Shown: positions 13,966 to 21,882 of the stretch, one piece after another
Layout: every line of letters begins with the position of its first letter
Position numbering within the stretch: the stretch's first letter is position 1
Assembly: GCA_900552015.1 (NCBI GenBank)
Contig: URXY01000025.1
Location: 1 to 27,469, forward strand
DNA from: an uncultured Eubacteriales bacterium
GTDB lineage: Bacteria; Bacillota; Clostridia; Oscillospirales; Oscillospiraceae
Reading direction: 5' to 3'
Length of the DNA: 27,469 bases
Translations under genes and position numbers: made by a program
The notes under the pieces: generated by a model
The model's database searches: none
What the model saw: the letters and a program-made list of their open reading frames with translations, nothing else
What the model was told of the DNA's origin: nothing

Positions 13966-15996
13966 ATGGACAAAAACCTTCGCATCGACGAGATCGTAAC
14001 ACGGCTGAACGCCGCCTCAGACGCTTACTACGGCGGGCAGGAGGAGCAGATGACGAACTACGAGTGGGACGCTCTGTTTGACGAGCTGACCGCTCTTGAA
14101 AAAGAGACCGGCTATATCCGGCCCGACAGTCCCACGCAGGTGACGAGCCATTCCGGAAACGAAATGGACGGCGAGGGGGAGAAGGAAGCGCACGAGTACC
14201 CCGCGCTCTCGCTCGCCAAGACGAAAAAGGTCGAGGAATTGCAGGACTGGGCGGGCGAGCGCGAGATATGGCTCTCGTGGAAGCTCGACGGCTCGACGCT
14301 CGTCGCGACCTATGACGGCGGCGCGCTCACGCGCGTTTTAACGCGCGGCAACGGCACCGTCGGCACGAACATCACCTATATGGCGTCCGCCATCCGCGGC
14401 ATTCCCGCGAAGATATCCGACAAGGGCCACCTCGTCGTGCGTGGCGAGGCGACGATCTCCTACGCGGATTTCGAGGCTATCAACGACACGCTCGAGGATG
14501 CGGACGACCGCTATGCGAATCCCCGCAACCTCGCCGCCGGCACGCTGGCGCTCGACAAGACGAATCTCGACAAGGTGCGTGAGCGCAACGTGACGTTTAC
14601 GCCGTTCACGCTCGTGCACACGGATGAGACGATCCGCTCGTGGGGCGCTCGGATGGACTATCTCGACCAGATGGGCTTTACGACCGTCGAACGCGAGCGC
14701 ACGAGCGCGAAGGACCTGCCCGACGCCATCGCGCGCTGGACGAAAAAGGTCGACTCCGGCGAGATGGGCATTCCCGTGGACGGCCTTGTCATCACCTACG
14801 ACGACACGGACTACGCAGCGACCGGCAGCGTGACGGGTCATCACGCCACGCGCGCGGGTCTTGCCTACAAGTGGGCGGACGTGTCCGCCGACACGGTGCT
14901 CGACCACATCGAATGGTCGTGCGCGGCCTCGACCATCACGCCGGTCGCGGTCTTTGACCCTGTGCAGCTTGAGGGCACGACTGTCACGCGCGCAAGCCTC
15001 TGCAACGTCAGCGAGCTCGAGCGCCTCGGCATCGGCAAGGACCGCAAGACCGAGCTTCGCATCATCAAGGCCAACAAGATCATCCCGAAGTGCATCGCGG
15101 TCGTCAGGGCCGAGGGCATCTATGAAGTCCCGACGGCCTGTCCCGTCTGCGGCGCGGCGACCGAGGTGCGTATCAGTTCCATCAGCGGCGTGAAGACGCT
15201 GCGCTGCACCGATCCGAACTGTCCCGCCAAGCACTTGAAGCGCTTTGTCCGCTTTGCGAGCAAGGGCGGGCTCGACATTGACGGCCTCTCCGTGCAAACG
15301 CTGCACGAGTTCGTCAACCGCGGCTATCTGCGCGATTTTGCCGACCTCTATCATCTGGACGCGCACGCGGACGAAATCGTGAAGCTCGAGGGCTTTGGCG
15401 AAAAGTCCTGCGCGAACCTGATGGCGGCCATCGAAAAGAGCCGAAGGGTCGACCCCATCCACCTGATCTTCGCCCTCTGCATTCCGAACATCGGCGCGGA
15501 CGCGGGCAAAAAGCTCATTGCGGCGCTCGGCACAAAGGGCTTTTTAGCGCGCATCAAGAGCGGCGAGGGCTTTGAGGACGTGGACGGCATCGGCGTCGAA
15601 CGCTCGAACGCGATCCTGAACTGGTTTGCCGACGATGAAAACAAAAATCTCTTCGACCGCCTGATGGCAGAACTCACGCTGGAGGACGTCGCCCCCAAGG
15701 AAGAGGCCGACGGAACCTGCAAAGGTCTGAGCTTCGTCATCACGGGCGATGTGCACATCTTCAAAAACCGCAGCGCGTTCAAAGCCTACGTTGAGCAGCA
15801 GGGTGGCGCAGTGACCGGTAGCGTCTCGGGGAAGACGTCGTACCTCGTCAGCAACGACAGCGACTCAAACTCGTCGAAGACGAAAAAAGCAAAAGAACTG
15901 GGAGTCCCGGTTCTTTCCGAGGAAGAATTTGTCGCCCAGTTCGGGAGTCTCGAAGCGGTGGGTCCCTCAGAGGAGGAACAGATGTCTATGCTGTAA
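13966..15996 (+). CDS. ligA: NAD-dependent DNA ligase LigA (divergent subtype)
   Basis: Seals nicks in duplex DNA using NAD+. At 676 residues it has the normal LigA length and all domains: an N-terminal Ia-like region, an adenylation domain with catalytic K106 in SWKLDGST, the YANPRNLAAGTL motif, an OB fold, a Cys4 zinc finger (CPVCG near residue 390 and CTDPNCPAKH), helix-hairpin-helix repeats (LEGFGEKS) and a C-terminal BRCT domain from about residue 586. Two points are unusual: the canonical TRGDG is TRGNG (126-130), and the segment before the catalytic lysine reads YPALSLAKTKKVEEL rather than the common LSLDNAF form. A similar subtype is frequent in gut Firmicutes as I recall. The start at 13966 follows a GAGAGAGGGA site. 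Confidence 0.93.
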   Translation: MDKNLRIDEIVTRLNAASDAYYGGQEEQMTNYEWDALFDELTALEKETGYIRPDSPTQVTSHSGNEMDGEGEKEAHEYPALSLAKTKKVEELQDWAGEREIWLSWKLDGSTLVATYDGGALTRVLTRGNGTVGTNITYMASAIRGIPAKISDKGHLVVRGEATISYADFEAINDTLEDADDRYANPRNLAAGTLALDKTNLDKVRERNVTFTPFTLVHTDETIRSWGARMDYLDQMGFTTVERERTSAKDLPDAIARWTKKVDSGEMGIPVDGLVITYDDTDYAATGSVTGHHATRAGLAYKWADVSADTVLDHIEWSCAASTITPVAVFDPVQLEGTTVTRASLCNVSELERLGIGKDRKTELRIIKANKIIPKCIAVVRAEGIYEVPTACPVCGAATEVRISSISGVKTLRCTDPNCPAKHLKRFVRFASKGGLDIDGLSVQTLHEFVNRGYLRDFADLYHLDAHADEIVKLEGFGEKSCANLMAAIEKSRRVDPIHLIFALCIPNIGADAGKKLIAALGTKGFLARIKSGEGFEDVDGIGVERSNAILNWFADDENKNLFDRLMAELTLEDVAPKEEADGTCKGLSFVITGDVHIFKNRSAFKAYVEQQGGAVTGSVSGKTSYLVSNDSDSNSSKTKKAKELGVPVLSEEEFVAQFGSLEAVGPSEEEQMSML

Positions 15997-16035
15997 ACAG
16001 CGGAGTTATCCCTGCACCGAGCAGGGAAGCGAATC

Positions 16036-16077
16036 AAAGGGGGATGCTCTCTTTCGTGAAAGAGAACATCCCCCTTT
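16036..16077. terminator. Bidirectional terminator between ligA and the aminotransferase gene
   Basis: A long stem pairs AAAGGGGGATG with CATCCCCCTTT (one offset base in the middle), with CTCTTTC/AAAGAG extending it towards the loop. Both strands end in CCCCCTTT. It lies between two convergent genes and probably stops transcription from both sides. Confidence 0.75.
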
Positions 16078-16126
16078 ATCCGTGCAGACCGCAGGACTGC
16101 TATCCAATTTCCGCTATGCGGAAGAC

Positions 16127-17290
16127 TTACATCATATCTTTAATATGAGCCAGTCTCTCCAGCGCGGCGTACAGTGTTTCGTCCTTTTTCGCGAAGTGCA
16201 GACGCACGATATTATTGATCGGCTCATTGAAGAACGAGCTGCCCGGCACGGCGCCGACGCCGGCCTTGCGCGCGAGCTGCTCGCAGAAGTCGACATCGCT
16301 CTGCCCTTTCTTGAGGTACGGAGAGATATCAGCCAGCACGAAGTAGGTGCCCTCGGGATCGGTGAAGGGAATGCCGATATCGCGCATGCCCTCGGTGAAA
16401 ATTTTCTTCATGTGCGCGTAATGTGCGCCAAACTCGTCATAGTAGCTCAGCGGCATATTGAGGCCGACGACAGCGGCCTCCATCAGCGGCGACGGGCAGC
16501 CGACGGCATTGAAGTCGTGGTACTGGCGAATGCGCGCCATGATGGTCTCCGGCGCGATGGCGTAGCCGAGTCTCCAGCCGGTGACGGAGTAGGTCTTGGA
16601 GAGCGACGAGCAGGAGACCGTGCGCTCCCACATGCCGGGGAGGCTGTTCATGTAGACGTGCTTGCGGCCGTCGTAGATGATGTGCTCGTACACCTCGTCC
16701 ATGATGGCGTAAACGTCGTAGCGGATGCAGAGGTCGGCGATGGTCTTGAGCTCTTCCTCGGTGAAGACCTTGCCGCTCGGGTTCGAAGGATTACAGATGA
16801 TGATGGCCTTTGCGCCGCCGCGGAAAGCGTCCTCGAGCACGTTCGGGTCAAAGGAGAACGTTGGCGGGTCCAGGGGAACGAAGACCGGCTCGCAGTCGGC
16901 CATGATGACCTGTGCGCGGTAGTTTTCAAAAAACGGGGAGAACATCACGACGCGGTCGCCGGGATTCGTCAGGGCGAAAAGCGTGTCGACCATGGCCTCG
17001 GTCGAGCCGATGGTCGCGACGATCTCGGTCTCAGGATCGATGGTGCGGCCCATGAAATGACCGCACTTGCGCGCGATGGCCTGGCGGAAGTTCGGCGCGC
17101 CCATGGTGATCGGATACTGATGGGGACCTTCGTGGCTCACGATCTCGAGCCGGTCCATCATCTCCTTGGGCGGGTCGAAATCGGGAAAGCCCTGCGCTAA
17201 GTTGATCGCGCCGCACTCATTGGAGATACGGGTCATTCTGCGAATGACGGAATCGGTAAAATGCTGGTTTCTTCTGCTCATTTCCTGCAT
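16127..17290 (-). CDS. Class I/II pyridoxal phosphate aminotransferase
   Basis: Fold-type I aminotransferase of 387 residues, transferring amino groups between an amino acid and a 2-oxo acid. Motifs seen are NLAQGFPDFDPP (30-41), NPSNPSGK (167-174), DEVYEHIIYDG (198-208), the Schiff-base lysine K232 in SSLSKTYSVTGWRLGY and the substrate-carboxylate arginine near the C-terminus in NIVRLHF. The family includes aspartate, aromatic and methionine aminotransferases; the substrate is not decided here. The start at 17290 has AAGGA 11 nt upstream. The ATG at 17281 (384 residues) is an alternative, and the frame stays open to 17680 only as an overlap with other features. It is transcribed alone from a strong promoter. 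Confidence 0.9.
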   Translation of the reverse strand: MQEMSRRNQHFTDSVIRRMTRISNECGAINLAQGFPDFDPPKEMMDRLEIVSHEGPHQYPITMGAPNFRQAIARKCGHFMGRTIDPETEIVATIGSTEAMVDTLFALTNPGDRVVMFSPFFENYRAQVIMADCEPVFVPLDPPTFSFDPNVLEDAFRGGAKAIIICNPSNPSGKVFTEEELKTIADLCIRYDVYAIMDEVYEHIIYDGRKHVYMNSLPGMWERTVSCSSLSKTYSVTGWRLGYAIAPETIMARIRQYHDFNAVGCPSPLMEAAVVGLNMPLSYYDEFGAHYAHMKKIFTEGMRDIGIPFTDPEGTYFVLADISPYLKKGQSDVDFCEQLARKAGVGAVPGSSFFNEPINNIVRLHFAKKDETLYAALERLAHIKDMM

Positions 17291-17366
17291 GGGGTGTGCC
17301 GTCCTTTCCGATGCGTGCAGTGCGGGGGAAAAGCTCGCAGAGCCGCGATAAAGTGAAGTTGTTTTT

Positions 17367-17394
17367 ATATTACACGAGGATGAGAAAATGTCAA
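17367..17394 (-). promoter_or_regulatory. Promoter of the aminotransferase gene
   Basis: The minus strand carries a perfect -35 TTGACA (17394-17389), a 16-nt spacer and -10 TAATAT (17372-17367), about 75 nt upstream of the start codon. Confidence 0.75.
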
Positions 17395-17510
17395 GTATCT
17401 CTAAAGCATCAGAAAAAACTTTGGCGCTTTGCCGTGGTGGAGCAGGAACGAAAGCGTCCGTTTTGTATAGAATGGAGCAGGCAGACGCCGAAAAAGAAGG
17501 GGGGAGAGCT

Positions 17511-17702
17511 ATGTATCCCGGTTTTGGACCGCACCCGCCCGGTCCGCCGCCCGGCGGAGGGCCGTGGCGCTGTGTGGGACTGTGCGCACTGGCGCTGGGG
17601 CTCGGCATTTTTGTCGCGGCCGTATTTCCGGTGGGCGCGCTAATGTTTCTGGTCGCGTTTCTGCTCATCTTCTGCGGCATCGGCTGTTTGCGCAGATTTT
17701 AG
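17511..17702 (+). CDS. Small Pro/Gly-rich membrane protein upstream of spoVM
   Basis: A 63-residue product not recognised as any known family. A Pro/Gly-rich head (FGPHPPGPPPGGGP) is followed by two hydrophobic stretches (about residues 20-38 and 41-58) split by a single proline turn, and it ends in CLRRF. This gives a likely hairpin or two-pass membrane peptide with a basic tail. The ATG at 17511 has GGGGGGAGAG just upstream, and the frame's earlier ATG at 17388 would overlap the aminotransferase promoter. The stop is 13 nt before spoVM, and the spoVM ribosome binding site touches the stop codon, so the two are probably co-transcribed. A role at the forespore membrane is suggested only by position. 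Confidence 0.65.
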   Translation: MYPGFGPHPPGPPPGGGPWRCVGLCALALGLGIFVAAVFPVGALMFLVAFLLIFCGIGCLRRF

Positions 17703-17715
17703 GAGGGATATTGCT

Positions 17716-17796
17716 ATGAAGATCGTGGTGTGGAAGTCTCCAAAGGTGCTCAGCGCGCTGCTGCGGCGCGTGTTCGGTGTAAAAGAGGAGGTATAA
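17716..17796 (+). CDS. spoVM: Stage V sporulation protein M (SpoVM)
   Basis: A 26-residue peptide, exactly the length of B. subtilis SpoVM. By recall alignment it shares Met1, Lys2, Lys7, Pro9, Lys10, Leu12, Arg17 and Gly21. It starts MKIVVWKSPKVL and continues as an amphipathic basic helix (SALLRRVFGVK). SpoVM inserts into the curved outer forespore membrane and recruits SpoIVA to start coat assembly. Pro9, important for that localisation in B. subtilis, is present. The double Gly at 13-14 of the B. subtilis peptide is Ser-Ala here. The ATG at 17716 has AGGAGGG 8 nt upstream. The neighbours sipL and spoIVA support the call strongly. It is too short for most gene finders. Confidence 0.88.
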   Translation: MKIVVWKSPKVLSALLRRVFGVKEEV

Positions 17797-17819
17797 AGCG
17801 CGTCCGCTCGGCATAGAGT
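17791..17819 (+). promoter_or_regulatory. Candidate sigma-E-type promoter upstream of sipL
   Basis: GTATAAA (17791-17797), 14 nt, then CATAGAGT (17812-17819) fits the ATA / CATAnnnT pattern of mother-cell sigma-E promoters and lies about 32 nt before the sipL start. It overlaps the spoVM stop codon. The match is partial. Confidence 0.4.
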
Positions 17820-17851
17820 GAAGCAACACAATGCCGAAGGAGAGGACCGCA

Positions 17852-19393
17852 ATGGAATTGGAGTTGAAAAAGGAGCAGTTCGCCTGCTGCCGGGCCCTGC
17901 CGCCGCTGAGCGACACACACGAGGAGACGGCAGAGACCATCGTCCCGGATTACTTACCGGATATTGGGCGCATCGTGGACTCGTGCGGCTGCCTGCTGCT
18001 GCGCAGCCGCGAGATATCGGACGGACGGGTGAGCGTTTCGGGCCTTGTGCGCATGACGCTTTTGTACGTGGCGGAGGACGGTCAGGGGCTCAGGTCGTTT
18101 GAATACACGCTGCCGCTTGAATACACCATGGAGGGCCGCGTGGCAGACGGCGCGGCGGACAGCTGCCTCGAGGGCCGTCTCAGCTCGTGCGAGGTACGGA
18201 TGCTCAACCCACGCAAGGTGTTCACGCGCACAGCCGTGGAGCTGACGCTCACGCCCTATGCAAACGCCGTCCTGAATGTTTGCAGCGGTGTTGCCGAGCA
18301 GGAGAGCTACCAGATCGAGACGCTTTGTGAGAAGCGCGACATCGCGATGATCCGCGCCATCCGCGAAAAAGACTTCACCTTTTCCGATGAGGTCCTCCTC
18401 TCGAGCACGAAGGACCCCATCCGCGAGATTTTGTGCGCAAAGTACACGCTGCGCGTGACGGACTGCAAATCGGTCGGCAGCAAGGTCATCCTCAAGGGCA
18501 TCGTATATCTTGAACTGCTTTACCTCGATGCGGGCGGAAACGTGGCGAGGTCGACGAGCGAGCTGCCGTTTTCCCAGATCCTTGACGGCCTTGCCGAAGA
18601 GAGCGGCGAGGCGACAGCGCGCGCTTCACTGCGCCTGACCGGCGCTGAGGTCCACATCGGCAGCGAGAGCGAGCCGGACAACGACCGCCTTGTCTCGCTG
18701 CGGCTGTATATCAGCGCCTTTGTCGTGCTGCGCGAGGTGCACAGCGTCTGCTGCATCGCGGACCTGTACAGCACGATGTACGATCTGAGCGTCAAGGCCG
18801 AGAATGTCGAGCTCTCCGACGATGCGGCGCTCTTCACACGCGAGCAGAGCGTGCGGGAAAAGATCGAGACCGGAGCCGAGGTGCAGAGCATCCTGTCGAC
18901 CGGCATTTCCTTCGGCACGGCCGGTGTGAGCGGAAGCGGGAACGACGCCGAGCTGCGCACGACGGCGGACCTGCGCGTGCTGTATCTTGACGAGAACGGC
19001 GCGCCGCTGCTCTCGGAGCGGCGCATCGAGGTCCTGCTGCCGACCGATCTTCCAACATCCGGGCGCGTACGGCTGCATAGCGTGAGCGCAGGAGAGGTCT
19101 CGACAGTCATCGGCGACGGCGGTGTGGAGCTGCGGTTCCCCGTGATCTTCACGCTCAGCAGCGCGGAAACGCCGTGCTATCCGTGCCTGATGAGCCTGCA
19201 GGCGGAAAAGCGGACGGAAAAGGACGAAAGTGCGCCGTCGCTCGTGCTGCGCGCACTCAAGCAGGGGGAGCGGCTGTGGGACCTTGCCAAGCAGTACCGC
19301 ACGACGGTCAGTGATATCCTTGCCGCGAACGACATGGCCGAGGAAGCCGCCGCAGCGGTCGGAAAGCTCCTGCTCATCCCGCGCAGGCGCTGA
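17852..19393 (+). CDS. sipL: SipL-like spore coat morphogenetic protein (SPOCS/DUF3794 plus LysM)
   Basis: A 513-residue protein with N-terminal and central DUF3794/SPOCS-type beta-rich repeats (for example ETIVPDYLPDIGRIVDS near the N-terminus and DIAMIRAIREKDFTFSDEVL midway) and a C-terminal LysM domain (LRALKQGERLWDLAKQYRTTVSDILAAND, then LLLIPRRR). This architecture and length match Clostridioides difficile SipL, which binds SpoIVA through its LysM domain to build the basal coat layer. The start at 17852 has GGAGAGG 6 nt upstream; the ATG at 17831 lacks a good site and would add 7 residues. spoIVA follows 19 nt later, fitting a physical complex. Other DUF3794-LysM proteins exist in clostridia, but the spoIVA neighbour favours SipL. 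Confidence 0.82.
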   Translation: MELELKKEQFACCRALPPLSDTHEETAETIVPDYLPDIGRIVDSCGCLLLRSREISDGRVSVSGLVRMTLLYVAEDGQGLRSFEYTLPLEYTMEGRVADGAADSCLEGRLSSCEVRMLNPRKVFTRTAVELTLTPYANAVLNVCSGVAEQESYQIETLCEKRDIAMIRAIREKDFTFSDEVLLSSTKDPIREILCAKYTLRVTDCKSVGSKVILKGIVYLELLYLDAGGNVARSTSELPFSQILDGLAEESGEATARASLRLTGAEVHIGSESEPDNDRLVSLRLYISAFVVLREVHSVCCIADLYSTMYDLSVKAENVELSDDAALFTREQSVREKIETGAEVQSILSTGISFGTAGVSGSGNDAELRTTADLRVLYLDENGAPLLSERRIEVLLPTDLPTSGRVRLHSVSAGEVSTVIGDGGVELRFPVIFTLSSAETPCYPCLMSLQAEKRTEKDESAPSLVLRALKQGERLWDLAKQYRTTVSDILAANDMAEEAAAAVGKLLLIPRRR

Positions 19394-19412
19394 GAAACGG
19401 AGGAAGAGGGCA

Positions 19413-20894
19413 ATGAGCATGAATACTGAGATATACCAGGATATTTCCGTCCGCACATCGGGCGATATCTACATCGGTGTGGTCGGCCCCGTGCGCGCGG
19501 GCAAGTCCACCTTCATCAAGCGCTTCATGGAAACGCAGGTCCTGCCGAACATCGACAATGTCTACCGCCGCGAACGGGCCAAGGATGAGCTGCCGCAGAG
19601 CGGCAGCGGCCGCATGGTAATGACGGCGGAGCCGAAATTCGTCCCCGAGGAGGCCGTCGATATCGCGCTCGACGAGGGCGGTAGCTGCTCGGTGCGGCTC
19701 ATCGACTGCGTGGGCTATATGATCCCCGGTGCAACAGGCGAACTGGAGGGCGAGAGCCCCCGCATGGTCTCGACGCCGTGGCTCGACCACGAGGTGCCGA
19801 TGAGCGAGGCGGCGGAGATCGGCACGACGCGCGTTATTCGCGAGCATTCGACCATCGGCGTCGTGGTCACGACGGACGGCAGCATCACCGAGATCCCGCG
19901 CGAGGACTACATAGAGGCTGAGGGCCGCGTCATCCGCGAATTGCAGGCCATCGGCAAGCCGTTCCTCGTCCTGCTGAACGCTGTGGAGCCTGAAAGCGAG
20001 CGCGTGCAAGCGATGGCAAGGGATATTGCTTCACGGTATAACGTGACGTGTCTGCCGGTCAACTGCCTGACGCTCGACGACGCGGCGGTGGGCCGCATCC
20101 TGAAGGCTATCCTTTACGAGTTCCCGCTCTGCGAGCTGGATATCACCATCCCCGCATGGGTCGAGGCGCTCGATGCCGAACACCCCATCAAGAGCGGGCT
20201 CTATCAGGCCATCCGCGAGCGGACGGAGGAGCTTCGCTGCATCCGTCAGGTACAGCCCTGTGTGTCGGCGCTGGGAGATTGTGAGGGCATCAGCGGCGCA
20301 AAGATCACCTCCATCCAGCTTGGCACAGGCGTCGCCGCGGCGGAACTCCAATTACCGCGCGCGCTTTTCTACCAGACGCTCAGCGAGCAGTCGGGCTTCA
20401 CGGTCTCGGACGACGGCGACCTTATGAGCCTGCTCACGGAGCTCTCGTCGGTCAAGTCGGAGTATGACAAGGTATCGCAGGCCATCCATGATGCGCGCGA
20501 GACGGGATACGGTATCGTCGTGCCGACGGTCGACGAGCTTGACCTCGAAGAACCGGAGATCATGAAGCAGGGTGGGCGCTACGGTGTGCGGCTGAAGGCC
20601 AGCGCTCCGTCCATCCACATGATCCGCGCGGATATCGAAACGACGGTCTCGCCCATCGTCGGCAATGAAAAGCAGAGCGAGGACATGGTCAACTACCTCT
20701 TGCAGGAGTTTGAGGGCGACACGGCAAAGATCTGGCAGTCGAATATCTTTGGCCGCAGCTTCCATGAGATCGTGAACGAGGACCTGCAGGCAAAGCTCAA
20801 GCATATGCCGGACGACGCGCGCGTCAAGCTGCGCCAGACGCTCGAGCGCATCATCAACGAGGGCACGGGCGGCCTCATCTGCATCATCCTGTAA
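19413..20894 (+). CDS. spoIVA: Stage IV sporulation protein A (SpoIVA)
   Basis: ATPase that polymerises on the outer forespore surface as the base of the spore coat. The product has 493 residues, against 492 in B. subtilis. The Walker A-like loop GPVRAGKST is at residues 25-33, and VRLIDCVGYMIPGA holds the switch region. EHSTIGVVVTTDGSI, AEIGTTRVI, GVRLKASAPSIHMI and the C-terminal LERIINEGTGGLI stretch needed for localisation are all conserved. The start at 19413 has GGAGG 9 nt upstream. It is the last gene of the spoVM-sipL-spoIVA set and ends at a strong hairpin. Confidence 0.97.
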   Translation: MSMNTEIYQDISVRTSGDIYIGVVGPVRAGKSTFIKRFMETQVLPNIDNVYRRERAKDELPQSGSGRMVMTAEPKFVPEEAVDIALDEGGSCSVRLIDCVGYMIPGATGELEGESPRMVSTPWLDHEVPMSEAAEIGTTRVIREHSTIGVVVTTDGSITEIPREDYIEAEGRVIRELQAIGKPFLVLLNAVEPESERVQAMARDIASRYNVTCLPVNCLTLDDAAVGRILKAILYEFPLCELDITIPAWVEALDAEHPIKSGLYQAIRERTEELRCIRQVQPCVSALGDCEGISGAKITSIQLGTGVAAAELQLPRALFYQTLSEQSGFTVSDDGDLMSLLTELSSVKSEYDKVSQAIHDARETGYGIVVPTVDELDLEEPEIMKQGGRYGVRLKASAPSIHMIRADIETTVSPIVGNEKQSEDMVNYLLQEFEGDTAKIWQSNIFGRSFHEIVNEDLQAKLKHMPDDARVKLRQTLERIINEGTGGLICIIL

Positions 20895-20897
20895 AGA

Positions 20898-20930
20898 AAC
20901 AAAGAGAGAGGAACTTCCTCTCTCTTTGTT
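20898..20930 (+). terminator. Terminator after spoIVA
   Basis: A 16-bp perfect inverted repeat (20898-20913 with 20915-20930) begins 3 nt after the stop codon. The 3' arm is T-rich and ends CTTTGTT. Confidence 0.75.
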
Positions 20931-20965
20931 ACATTCCTGTAACCGGAATGTCATCGCTTTGTAAC

Positions 20966-20994
20966 TTGTTATTTCAGCTACCTGCTGTTATGCT
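20966..20994 (+). promoter_or_regulatory. Probable promoter of the 261-residue secreted protein gene
   Basis: TTGTTA (20966-20971), a 17-nt spacer and TATGCT (20989-20994), about 33 nt before the start codon. Confidence 0.5.
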
Positions 20995-21027
20995 GTTCTA
21001 TAAGAAGGATAACAGGAGGAAGAGAAT

Positions 21028-21813
21028 ATGAGCCGAAAGATCGCGCTGCCGCTGCTGGTGGCAGCGGCACTTGTCAGCATCATCTTAGCAAGTCGCACCC
21101 CGCAGCCCATCATAGATGAATTGACACCGGAGGCGGCGGACGCGCCCACCGTGCTGCTCACGCAGACCGAGGAGATCGGCGGGCAGACCGTCACGCTGAA
21201 GGTCTACGATCTGGATGAGGCGGGCTATGCGCGCTATGCGATCTTACGTGCGGATGGCACGGAGATCGACATACCGGTCGGATTGGATCGCGGCACTTGG
21301 GTCGGGAATGGCGACGCTGCCGAAAAAGTCTCCCTGACTGCATGGGACGATGTGCTCGGCTTTCCGGGCTTCGAGATCGAAACGATCCAAGGCATAGTTA
21401 TGACAGTTTGTGACTTCTATGCGCTGACGGAGCAGGGCTTCGTCTATGTGGGCAGAGCCTTTGGCTATGACTTTGATGATGCGGCGGAGGGCGACGGCGC
21501 GTGGCCGCTTGATCTCACGGGAGATGGGCGCAGCGAACTCATTACGCGCAGCACCTTTGGCGACGGCATGTCGTGCGTTTTTGTCTACCGCTGGAACGCC
21601 GCGGAGGGGATATCTCAGCGCAGCGAGGTCGACTGGGATAAGGCGGACGCGCAGCTTGCGCGCCTGAGTGCGCCGCTTGGCATGACAGCGCGGGCGGAGA
21701 CCTATCACGCGCAGGATAACACCGTCACGCTGACGCTCTACACGGAAAACGGCACAAAGGAAACGACGCTGCCGCTTACCACAGATATTCTCGGCGAGTG
21801 GTCCACGGAATAA
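21028..21813 (+). CDS. Secreted or membrane-anchored protein of unknown function
   Basis: A 261-residue protein not recognised. An N-terminal signal or anchor segment (RKIALPLLVAAALVSIILA, residues 3-21) has no lipobox Cys. The rest looks like an extracellular beta-rich domain: TVTLKVYDLDEAGYARYAILRADG is an early repeat-like element, and PLDLTGDGRSELITRSTFGDG resembles a single calcium-loop FG-GAP/VCBS-type blade. The start at 21028 has GGAGG 8 nt upstream. It is a single-gene unit, with its own promoter and a terminator on each side. The 3' end holds a 9-bp inverted repeat (21799-21807 with 21822-21830) spanning the stop codon. Position after the spore-coat genes may be coincidental. Confidence 0.75.
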   Translation: MSRKIALPLLVAAALVSIILASRTPQPIIDELTPEAADAPTVLLTQTEEIGGQTVTLKVYDLDEAGYARYAILRADGTEIDIPVGLDRGTWVGNGDAAEKVSLTAWDDVLGFPGFEIETIQGIVMTVCDFYALTEQGFVYVGRAFGYDFDDAAEGDGAWPLDLTGDGRSELITRSTFGDGMSCVFVYRWNAAEGISQRSEVDWDKADAQLARLSAPLGMTARAETYHAQDNTVTLTLYTENGTKETTLPLTTDILGEWSTE

Positions 21814-21834
21814 GCGGAATGCGTGGACCAGGAT

Positions 21835-21874
21835 AAAAAAGGAACCGATCCTTTACGGATCGGTTCCTTTTTTT
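21835..21874. terminator. Bidirectional terminator between the secreted protein gene and pfp
   Basis: Perfect stem AAAAGGAACCGATCC with GGATCGGTTCCTTTT and a 5-nt loop. A-rich and T-rich flanks give a T tract on both strands between convergent genes. Confidence 0.9.
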
Positions 21875-21882
21875 CGGAGATA

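Noticed and set aside
15929..17200. 423-codon frame on plus opposite the aminotransferase gene
   Set aside because: Shadow frame overlapping the ligA end and the bidirectional terminator, with no family features.
17291..17680. N-terminal extension of the aminotransferase frame
   Set aside because: It crosses the gene's own TTGACA/TAATAT promoter and the opposite-strand small membrane gene; the added residues do not resemble the family.
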